Source: Lachnospiraceae bacterium (GTDB lineage: Bacteria > Bacillota > Clostridia > Lachnospirales > Lachnospiraceae). Taken from it: DNA of 64,000 nucleotides. The stretch spans positions 130,450 through 194,449 of the forward strand of contig JAAUZK010000004.1 of assembly GCA_014804655.1 (NCBI GenBank). Reading direction: 5' to 3'. A program made the translations under genes and the position numbers. Every line of letters starts with the position of its first letter. Positions within the stretch are counted from its first letter, which is position 1. The notes beneath the pieces are model-generated. The model had not been told where the DNA came from. It searched no databases and saw nothing but the letters and a program-made list of their open reading frames with translations. Positions 53,533 through 61,400 of this stretch are shown here, piece by piece.

Positions 53533-54612
53533 TTACTTGTGAAAATGATACAGCAACAGATATAAATGCGGGAAAACACGAAATATCGCCGCCTTCACGC
53601 GATATCCTACAGACAGCTTCCCGTATGCCCCCGATATCTTCATCGCTTCTTTCAGATTCTCATGGCATATCCCGATATATTTCTCACAATCGCGCCTGTC
53701 CGCCGCATCAAGCATGGCAATTTTTCCTGCGGTGAGCATGATTCCCATAATCCATAATGCAGTAACCTGCGGGTCCAGACTTGTGTCCATACGTAGGATC
53801 TCTTCCCGCGCGAGCTGCCAACAGGTGATCTGATCCATATATCGCGGTGTAAACTTCCTGTTGATCGCCCCCGTCGGATTCTGATAATATCCGTAACCGG
53901 TATACTCCGTCTCCACAATCCGATTAATATAAGGCAGTATCTGCACCAGAAACAGCATGTCCTCCCCGATCGTAAGTTGTTCCCGAAAACGCACTTTCTC
54001 CACGATCTCTCTGCGGTAGAGCTTGCTCCAACACCGGCTGTTACCGCGGAGGAGTTCTTCGCGCAGATACTTTCCGGCATCATAGACTCTAGTCCGTCCA
54101 TCCAATGTCGTGGCACTCAGTTCGCACATTCCTGTTTCGTCTGTTTGTGCCGCATCCGCTGTCTGTCTATCTGCTTCCGATGCCGCTACATCCTGCGCAC
54201 TCGAATCTGCCGCCTGCTTCCACTCATCCTCATTTTTCCATAGGAAAAAACCGCACCCGGCAACGTCGCTCTGCGTCTCGATCATGCAATCATACAGTAT
54301 CTTAATCATATCGGAACGAATCCTGTCATCCGCATCCACAAAGGTGACAAACGCCCCTTCCGCCGCCTCTATTCCTGCATTGCGCGCTGCGGAGACTCCT
54401 CTGTCATCCAGCGTCAATATGCGTACATTATGATAGACCGTCTGCAGGCTGTCACACACCGCAGAAGTCCGGTCAGTGGAGCCGTCATTAACTATAATAA
54501 TTTCCAGATTCCTATAGGTCTGATTCTCGATACTGTCAATGCAATTGGCTAAATAATCCTGTCCGTTATAGACCGGGACGATCACACTGATCAGCAGTTC
54601 ATTACTTTTCAA
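53533..54612 (-). CDS. GT2 glycosyltransferase
   Basis: I place the start at a TTG at 54610-54612 with GGAG 6 bases upstream inside the repeated cassette; the open frame continues to 54669 but overlaps the upstream gene. The 359 residues start LLISVIVPVYNGQDYLANCI, then IIVNDGSTDRTSAVCD near residue 45 and FVDADDRIRSDMI near residue 92 (D-x-D). A low-complexity insert rich in Ala, Asp and Gln lies near residue 150. The GT-A domain covers about 230 residues. The donor is unknown. Confidence 0.87.
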   Translation of the reverse strand: MKSNELLISVIVPVYNGQDYLANCIDSIENQTYRNLEIIIVNDGSTDRTSAVCDSLQTVYHNVRILTLDDRGVSAARNAGIEAAEGAFVTFVDADDRIRSDMIKILYDCMIETQSDVAGCGFFLWKNEDEWKQAADSSAQDVAASEADRQTADAAQTDETGMCELSATTLDGRTRVYDAGKYLREELLRGNSRCWSKLYRREIVEKVRFREQLTIGEDMLFLVQILPYINRIVETEYTGYGYYQNPTGAINRKFTPRYMDQITCWQLAREEILRMDTSLDPQVTALWIMGIMLTAGKIAMLDAADRRDCEKYIGICHENLKEAMKISGAYGKLSVGYRVKAAIFRVFPHLYLLLYHFHK

Positions 54613-54614
54613 CC

Positions 54615-54651
54615 TAATCTCCGTTCCGCCGCCCTCAATCGGCGGCACAAA
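54615..54651 (-). repeat. Hairpin plus Shine-Dalgarno cassette, copy B
   Basis: The 37 bases match copy A at 28398-28434 at 31 positions. On the minus strand TTTGTGCCGCC is followed by a loop holding the GT4 stop codon TGA, then GGCGGC and GGAACGGAGATTA, the ribosome binding site of the GT2 gene. Here the first half is coding (it gives the C-terminal CAAD of the GT4 protein). The block taatctccatt at 52380-52390 repeats only the ribosome-binding half. Confidence 0.75.
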
Positions 54652-55699
54652 TTGACTCATATACGGCAAGAAGCCGCTTCATATTATCTTCTATGGAGAA
54701 CTCGCGCTCTGCTTTGCTTCGGGCGTTCTCCCCCAGCCTTCGACACAGTTCAGGTTCTGCGAGGAGTCTGCACAGACCTTCCTCAAGCGTCTGCATATCC
54801 TGTGGCTTTGCAAAAAGTCCTGTCTCCCCCTCTATAATCATATCGGGAATCCCGCCGGTCTTCGATGCCACGATCCCGCATGCATGAGCCATAGCCTCTA
54901 AGATAGACACCGATTGTCCCTCAAAATAGGACGGCATAACGAAAATATCACACTCCCGCAGAAGTTTCTGCTTGACCGGACCACTGACCCAGCCGAGGTC
55001 CGTCACGCACTCCTTAAGCGACACCGCCCGCGACTTTAACTCCTCATCCTCCCATATGCCACCGAGATACAGATGCACATCCGGGTATTTCTCCCGCAGT
55101 TTCGGCATAACCGCAAGCAGCTCTCCGATTCCCTTTGCCTTACATAGTCTTCCCAGAAATAATATCTTATGGACTCCGTACTGCTTCTCGCCGGCTACCG
55201 GAATCCGTATGGCATCCGGTAATACCGTAATCCGCTCTGCTCCGATGATCGCACCGAAGAAATCCTTCCATGCCGTCCCCAGTACAAGAAAAGCGTCTCC
55301 CATGGAGAGAACCTTCTTGACCCGCCGCCTGCCGGCAGCGCCTAGCTCTTTTCCATAAAATTCCGAAAAATTACCGCCATGCTGGTGAATAACAATCTTC
55401 TTATGGAATATTCCTGCCGTCCGTACAAAGACGGACTTGCGGTAATAACTGGAATCCGAAGCCATATTGACATGCACGATGTCATACCTCGGAAGTTTTA
55501 TGATAAACCGAAAATACGCTTTCATGGCACAGGCTAACTTCGCCCACTTAGAGCCTTCCACCATTGTGCCGATGTAATGCAGATCAATCAGCTTATCCAG
55601 CCCGGCCTCATAATAATTATTCACTACGCCGGATATTCCGCCATGAACGCTTCTGTCGGGACCGATCATCAATACTTTGAATTTGTCTTTCGCCATCAT
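54635..55699 (-). CDS. GT4 glycosyltransferase
   Basis: A 354-residue GT-B enzyme with AAAGG 5 bases before a double ATG. VLMIGPDRSVHGGISGVVNNY includes the GGIS acceptor loop, ILFLGRLCKAKGIGELLAV near residue 180 opens the donor domain, and MPSYFEGQSVSILEAMAHACG (core EGQSVSILEAM) near residue 265 is the E-x7-E motif. Its stop lies inside the hairpin cassette that starts the next gene. It probably adds the second or third sugar after the initiating transferase encoded just upstream. Confidence 0.9.
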   Translation of the reverse strand: MMAKDKFKVLMIGPDRSVHGGISGVVNNYYEAGLDKLIDLHYIGTMVEGSKWAKLACAMKAYFRFIIKLPRYDIVHVNMASDSSYYRKSVFVRTAGIFHKKIVIHQHGGNFSEFYGKELGAAGRRRVKKVLSMGDAFLVLGTAWKDFFGAIIGAERITVLPDAIRIPVAGEKQYGVHKILFLGRLCKAKGIGELLAVMPKLREKYPDVHLYLGGIWEDEELKSRAVSLKECVTDLGWVSGPVKQKLLRECDIFVMPSYFEGQSVSILEAMAHACGIVASKTGGIPDMIIEGETGLFAKPQDMQTLEEGLCRLLAEPELCRRLGENARSKAEREFSIEDNMKRLLAVYESICAAD

Positions 55700-55713
55700 T
55701 TAAACCTTTCCCG

Positions 55714-57126
55714 TCACTTCGAGCCTTTTCCGGCCAGAACCACCCAGATTGTCCGGAACAATATCTTGATGTCCAATCCCAGCGTCCAATTATCTATATA
55801 CTCCAAATCAAGCTTCACTACTTCATCAAAGTTCACAATCTCGCTGCGCCCGCTGATCTGCCATAATCCGGTAAGCCCCGGTGTCATACTGATGCGCCTT
55901 CTGTAGTGGGAATTGTACTGTTCAAACTCGCCCTCCGTGGGCGGTCTCGTTCCCACCAGACTCATATCACCTTTCACAATATTCAGGAACTGCGGCAGCT
56001 CGTCGATGCTTGTCTTACGGATAAATTTACCTACCTTAGTGATCCGCGGATCATTGTCCATCTTAAACATCAACCCCTGCATCTCATTCTGCGCTTCCAG
56101 CTCCTTCTTGCGCTCCTCCGCATCCGTATACATAGATCGGAATTTATAGATCTTGAAGCGTCTGCCGTTCTTACCGATCCGGGTCTGCGCGAAGAAAATC
56201 GGCCCTGGCGAATCCACGCGTATGGCAATCGCCACAAAAGGCGTGATCACTGCTGTCAGCACGCACCCCACCAGTCCGCCGACAATATCGATCAGCCGTT
56301 TAACCGCCATGCGTCTGTAGTCAAAATGATTGATCGAATATGTCACCACTGTATAGCCCGCGAAGCTGCCCACTCTGACATCTTTCTGAGGACGTTCGAT
56401 GATATCGATATTATAATGGCATGCAATCCCCATGGATTCCAGATCATAGATGATATGCTTTACATATCCCTTGTCTTCTTCCGGTAGATTGATGAACACT
56501 TCGTCAAGCGGAATCTGCCTCGCCAGATCAAGCACATCCTGTCCGTCGGCATTTACCCTGACCCCGTCTATCATCACTCCTTTGCGGTCCGCATCCACGC
56601 AGGCAAGCGCGACGATCTCGTAATTGATATCCATGGATGCTTTCAGGCTGGATACCGTCTTGTTAAGTACGGAATCCTTGGTGATAATCATGATTTTTAC
56701 AATGTTGGACTTAGCGGTAAAGTAGACGCGCAGCGCCTTTTTCATCCCGATCCTTACCCCCCATACTACGAGGACATCCAGCACCGCAAAATATCCCATG
56801 ACAAGACGTGAAATACTTGCGCTTCGCTGCAACATAAATAAAAAAGCAAGAATCGCCAATTCCATAAAAATATTAAATTTGATGACCGCTACGAACTCAA
56901 CGAGGATTCCCCGCTTCAGAAACTCTCTGTTCCAGTCAAACAGAAAGCTGTAGACCGTACAGAACAACAGAAGACAGATGAATACCAGAAAATGAAGCTC
57001 CGGCTCATCTACCCATCTGAACTTATGAAAACGTATTAAGATTGCAATAATATATGAGACGGCAATACTGACCAGATCCGTGAAGAGCAGCCAGTAGCCT
57101 TCAATCACTTTCATTTTACGGTTCAT
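55714..57126 (-). CDS. Polyprenyl-phosphate sugar phosphotransferase (initiating enzyme)
   Basis: A 470-residue protein with GAGGG before the ATG. Residues 10 to about 130 contain four or five membrane segments; a soluble CoA-binding-like domain follows (VFINLPEEDKGYVKHII); residues about 270-470 are the bacterial sugar transferase domain: KRLIDIVGGLVGCVL membrane re-entrant helix, SPGPIFFAQTRIGKNGRRF, KFRSMYTDAEE with the catalytic Asp-Glu region, RKTSIDELPQFLNIVKGDMS (20 residues) and GTRPPTEGE. This is the layout of WbaP/EpsL-type enzymes that move a hexose-1-phosphate from UDP-sugar to undecaprenyl phosphate. It is the first gene of the array and follows a promoter. Confidence 0.93.
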   Translation of the reverse strand: MNRKMKVIEGYWLLFTDLVSIAVSYIIAILIRFHKFRWVDEPELHFLVFICLLLFCTVYSFLFDWNREFLKRGILVEFVAVIKFNIFMELAILAFLFMLQRSASISRLVMGYFAVLDVLVVWGVRIGMKKALRVYFTAKSNIVKIMIITKDSVLNKTVSSLKASMDINYEIVALACVDADRKGVMIDGVRVNADGQDVLDLARQIPLDEVFINLPEEDKGYVKHIIYDLESMGIACHYNIDIIERPQKDVRVGSFAGYTVVTYSINHFDYRRMAVKRLIDIVGGLVGCVLTAVITPFVAIAIRVDSPGPIFFAQTRIGKNGRRFKIYKFRSMYTDAEERKKELEAQNEMQGLMFKMDNDPRITKVGKFIRKTSIDELPQFLNIVKGDMSLVGTRPPTEGEFEQYNSHYRRRISMTPGLTGLWQISGRSEIVNFDEVVKLDLEYIDNWTLGLDIKILFRTIWVVLAGKGSK

Positions 57127-57177
57127 TCTGATCCCTCAAGCATATTCTGCTTATTTGTAAAAATAATATATCAATTT

Positions 57178-57206
57178 AGAATACCATTTTTCGGGAAATA
57201 ATTCAA
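57178..57206 (-). promoter_or_regulatory. Sigma-A-like promoter of the polysaccharide gene array
   Basis: On the minus strand TTGAAT (forward 57201-57206) and TATTCT (57178-57183) are separated by exactly 17 bases, with the first gene's ATG about 52 bases downstream of the -10 box. The gap 57127-57247 is AT-rich. No convincing terminator was found between this point and the left edge, so transcription from here may run far, helped by internal promoters. Confidence 0.55.
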
Positions 57207-57247
57207 TCACTAACGAACCTCTGTATTTTCTATATTCAAAAATTATT

Positions 57248-58144
57248 TCACTCAAAGGAAATATTGTTCTGCCGTAGGAGATCTTGGAGATGCGCAAGTT
57301 GAGAAGACAGTAATTCATTAGTTGCCGTCAGTTCATCAATTTTAGGCAGATAATAGTCATCTGACTCCTTCTTAGTCTTTGCTATGATCTCCTCAGAGCT
57401 TGTACCAAACAGATTAAAAAGTCCTTCACATACCATAGGTGATTCTCCTTCCGTTTTCATATTGGCAGTAGTTAACTGGTTCAGGTATTTCCTATAAACA
57501 TCCTGATTCTGATGCTTGGCATAGTCATCGGCAAGTCGGTTGAGCAAGTCTCTGTCTTTCAGGTCATTGGTCAGGCAGCACAGATAGAGGTTGTCTTCCG
57601 ACGGCAGTTCGCGGGTAACGATAATCTGTATATCAAATGTCTCTATACTGATATGATATACCCCTTTAGAGGTTTTTTCAACTGTTAAATGCCGCTCAAC
57701 CGTTAAATGTTTCATCAGCTTCCGCGGATAGCGGAATGTCAGGAATGTTATGCTGACATCCAGCGAGGTATATCGTTCTGTGCCGGCGTTGCTTAGCTGG
57801 TCGATCAAAATTCCAGCATATCCGATCGTCTTGTAATAGGCGTTGGCTGCCAGGGACGAATGGATGCCCTTTAATTCAAAGATGTTGTAAGTCCTGAAAA
57901 TACGGGCGATGTTCTTAGGGATAGCGCAATCGGACAATTTCCTAATGACGAGAAGGTCAATACGGTAGTTGTTTCTGCCCAGAATGTATTCAGTAAGAAA
58001 CTGTAACATGTCCGCATAATCGCGCAATTCGATTTCTATAGCACACGCAGCGGCTTCTTGCCAGTTGACACGATGCCTGTGACGGACAGAGACAGGGGCA
58101 TAGGTAGTAGACGGGAATGCAGATGTGGCATTAGTACGGGTCAT
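57248..58144 (-). CDS. PD-(D/E)XK nuclease-like protein (Rpn-type family)
   Basis: The ATG at 58142-58144 has AAAGG 7 bases upstream and gives 298 residues; the open frame extends to 58408 through AT-rich, non-protein-like sequence that contains the promoter. Near residue 60, IELRDYADML, then YRIDLLVIRKL and, 25 residues later, FELKG provide the acidic, Asp and E-x-K positions of the PD-(D/E)XK fold. The later part (FRYPRKLMKHL, CEGLFNLFGTSSEEIIA) and a C-terminal coiled coil are characteristic of a family common in Lachnospiraceae. Related Rpn proteins promote recombination, but activity here is unknown. It separates the amylase from the polysaccharide array. Confidence 0.65.
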   Translation of the reverse strand: MTRTNATSAFPSTTYAPVSVRHRHRVNWQEAAACAIEIELRDYADMLQFLTEYILGRNNYRIDLLVIRKLSDCAIPKNIARIFRTYNIFELKGIHSSLAANAYYKTIGYAGILIDQLSNAGTERYTSLDVSITFLTFRYPRKLMKHLTVERHLTVEKTSKGVYHISIETFDIQIIVTRELPSEDNLYLCCLTNDLKDRDLLNRLADDYAKHQNQDVYRKYLNQLTTANMKTEGESPMVCEGLFNLFGTSSEEIIAKTKKESDDYYLPKIDELTATNELLSSQLAHLQDLLRQNNISFE

Positions 58145-58231
58145 AGAAGTGCCTTTCTTTAAGACGGCCGACGGTACAGAAGACGCAGCCTGAGATTGCA
58201 AGATGAAAAGAGAAATATGAATTAACTGTAA

Positions 58232-58237
58232 ATTATA
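58232..58237 (-). promoter_or_regulatory. Candidate -10 box for the nuclease-like gene
   Basis: In the 337-base gap 58145-58481 the minus strand has a perfect TATAAT at forward 58232-58237, about 90 bases before the ATG. A -35 at the right distance is poor. Apart from this and the terminator at 58390, the gap shows only AT-rich sequence. Confidence 0.4.
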
Positions 58238-58389
58238 CATAGCATAAAAAATGAAATGGTACAAGTTTTTTTGTGAAATATAATGTAGAAAATGCGAGGG
58301 CGAAATATCGATAACCAGACGTAATACATCAAGATATTGTGGACAACAGTTTTTTTTCCGGCAATTGACACCAACTCTTTGTATTGTGC

Positions 58390-58436
58390 AAAAAAAAGGG
58401 CAGACCACCTGTTATACTTACTCAGATGATCTGCCC
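58390..58436 (-). terminator. Intrinsic terminator of the amylase gene
   Basis: On the minus strand GGGCAGA...CAG pairs with CTG...TCTGCCC (forward 58398-58436, 7 perfect outer pairs plus more within), directly followed by eight T. It lies 46 bases after the amylase stop and is the strongest terminator in the window. Confidence 0.9.
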
Positions 58437-58481
58437 GTTGCGTTATTACTTCTTATTTGTATGAGTTCTCAGCTTACATGA

Positions 58482-61400
58482 TTATGAGAACAGATTCCAC
58501 CACCATCTCAAACCGGACGATGTGATTCTGAAAGTAACTTTCTTCTCATCACCATAATCGCCGATACCTCTGATCGTAACTGTTGCGTTACCCTTGTTGA
58601 CATTCTTCTCATAGCTACCCGGTACGATCTCATAATGCACACCGTATGTCAAGTCGTTCTTGCCGATTCTCGCTTTAGAGAAGTCGCTCGCGTCTAAGGT
58701 AATCGCTTTACCGGTATACGTCTGTGCTTTAGCGATAATGGTCGCATTGAGAATACTTGCCTTTACAATCTTGTATTCTTTAGTAGTTGATCCCGCATAG
58801 TTGCTTGATGACACTGCGTCTACCACAACCTGCATAGAATCTCCCGCCGACAAATCAGCCTCTGTCTCATCCAGATTTACCCATTGGTTATTTACCTTAG
58901 CCTGGTACGTCACGGTATAGTCCTTACCCTCTACGAGTATTGTGCCGTCGGATTCTTTCACAACAGGCTTCGATTTGAGTTTCTCCTTCTGCTCCGAATA
59001 TACTGCATCGCGAACCGTCACCGTAATTCCGTCCGTCTCTAAATTCGCTTTTTCAACAGTAAATTCTGCTGCATTCTTAACTGTTCCGGAGAACATACCC
59101 ATTCCTGCGATGGCCACAGAAGCCTTCTTGTTCGTCGTCACAGCTTTGTTGTTAGTATATGTTACCTTGTAATCCTTGCCCGCTGCCAGCTTCCTGTTCT
59201 TATATGTTACGGTAACAGCCGGCTGTGCACCCTTCTTGGAGAAAGGAACTGTCTCACTCATGGTAACTTTCAGATCTTTACCCAGATCATCCGCTTTCCA
59301 TGCAATCGCAGTAACCTTGAAGGTTTTCTTAAGAGTGCCCGTATACTCTCCCTTACCAGTAAATGTCACCGTGGCTGTTCCGGGCTTGGTGTTGTTGCTG
59401 TAGCTTACTGTGTAGTCAACACCCTGCTCAAGCTCGGTCGAATTGTTGTTCTTCTTAACCAATACCGCAACACCAGGAGCCTGTTCTGCTTTGCCCAATA
59501 CAGGATCGATAGCCACATTTACCCAGCCTGTCGGGTTCACCTTCGCTACGCTACTCAATAGGGTACCTGTGATCTTGAAGGTCTTCGTCACGCTTCCGTA
59601 ATATTTCTGATCCGCTCCTTTGTTGATGGCAGTAATGGTGATCTTAGCGCTTCCCACTTCTATACCGTCTGGGAAGCTGACTTCATAATCTTGACCTTTC
59701 ACCAATGGTACTTCTCCGTCTTTCACCACAACACCCAGCTTGGTTTCGAGTTCCTCACTCGTCTTAGCATAAGTTACGGAGGTACTGTCAAATGTGATCT
59801 TCAGCTCATTCATGAACTTGCCTTCTACCACATGAATCGTCTTCTTAACCACACCCGTGTAATTCTTCCCTGTAGCGGTGATCTCCATCTGATATTCGCC
59901 GGCTTCCGTGACACCCGTCAATGGAGTAGAATCATTTTTCTTATAATATTTTACCTGATATTCCTTTGTTGTGAGCTTCTTACCGTTATAAGTGAGCTTT
60001 GACAACGGTTTCTGCACTTTGACACTGGCTTTTACATACTCATTGTAGGTAATCACCACATCATCATCTGCAATATTCTTAGGAACGATATTGAACTGTG
60101 CTGTCACTGAATCTTTATAGTTGCCTTTGCCTTTGATCGTAACGGTTGCCGTTCCGATCGCTTTGTTGTTCTTATAGCTGACAGTGTAGTCAACGCCTGC
60201 TTTCAGTCTGTTCGTTCCGGCATATACCTGCAGTACATCTTCGGAAAGCTTGATGCTTAAGCCAGTATAGGTCTGATCCGGAATCTTTCTGATCTGCATT
60301 CCTTCAGGGTGATTCTCAAGTTCTTCATCCTCTACAAGCACTACTGTACCGCCATCCGCTGCAGCAGGTACCGTGATTACTGCATCGCCGTTCTCGTCAA
60401 TAGGGAACAATGCGCCGCTGTAATAATCTAACAGCACCTTACCTGGAGTTTGTCCACTCAGAGTATAGGTTTGTGCCTGATTTGTAATGTTCAGTGCTAC
60501 TGTCAGCGTAGTACCGCCGTAGCTTCTTGTAAATACATCCAGTCCATTGTCTGTACTTACCGTGTTACGATCACCTTTCGCAAGCACATCGGAATACATG
60601 TTACGGATTGAGATCATCTTTTTGTAGTGTGCTAAAGCTTCATTGTCATCCGTTACTTTGGACCAATCGAAGTCCCTACGGTTCGACTGGTACGGATAAT
60701 TCTCTTCACCGTCGCTTACGCCGATTTCCTCACCGTAATAGATGTATACCTGTCCTTTAGCTGTAAGTTGCAGGGAGGCTGCTACCAGCGCAAGCTGTTT
60801 GGCATCTTCTTCTGACTTGCCTTTTTCACTCGTCAGTCTGTGAACAAATCCCTGCTGGTCATGGTTGCTTAAGAATGATCCCAGAGACGCGGTATTGTCA
60901 ATAGCTCCGTTTCTCGCAGACAGGAAGTTCTCTACACCCGACAGGTCACCCGTAACGAAGTTAGCTGCCTGTGCCGGGAAGTCAAAGTCAAGCAAAGCAT
61001 CCATGCGGCCTGTATCCAACATGCCAGTGTCTGTTCCATAGCCGGCACCTGCCCATTCACCAATCATCTTAAAATCAGGATTAATCTCGGTCAATGCATT
61101 CTTGAATGCCGACCATGTAGTACTATCTACATGCTTTACCGTATCTACACGGTAGTAATCAATCGGATATTTGCTGATCCAATTGGACTGCCATTCTACG
61201 ACCAGATCTCTTACTTCCGGATCCTCTGTACGGAAATCGGGAAGTCCCGACAAGGAGCTCATCTGATCACTTCCGGAAACGACCTCATCATCGCTTCTTA
61301 ACATCCGAATCGGATCGTCGCCTTCGTTCTTAACATATGCATTATAGTAATCCGTGATCTCCTCACCATAACCGGTATGGTTGAGCACCACGTCTACCAT

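Noticed and set aside
58145-58408. 88-codon N-terminal extension of the nuclease-like protein
   Set aside because: It is AT-rich, contains the candidate promoter and nearly reaches the terminator of the amylase; the ATG at 58144 has a good ribosome binding site.
58500-60290. Tandem repeats taken as a DNA repeat array or CRISPR
   Set aside because: The repetition is at protein level (seven Ig-like modules) with diverged DNA and no constant spacer pattern.
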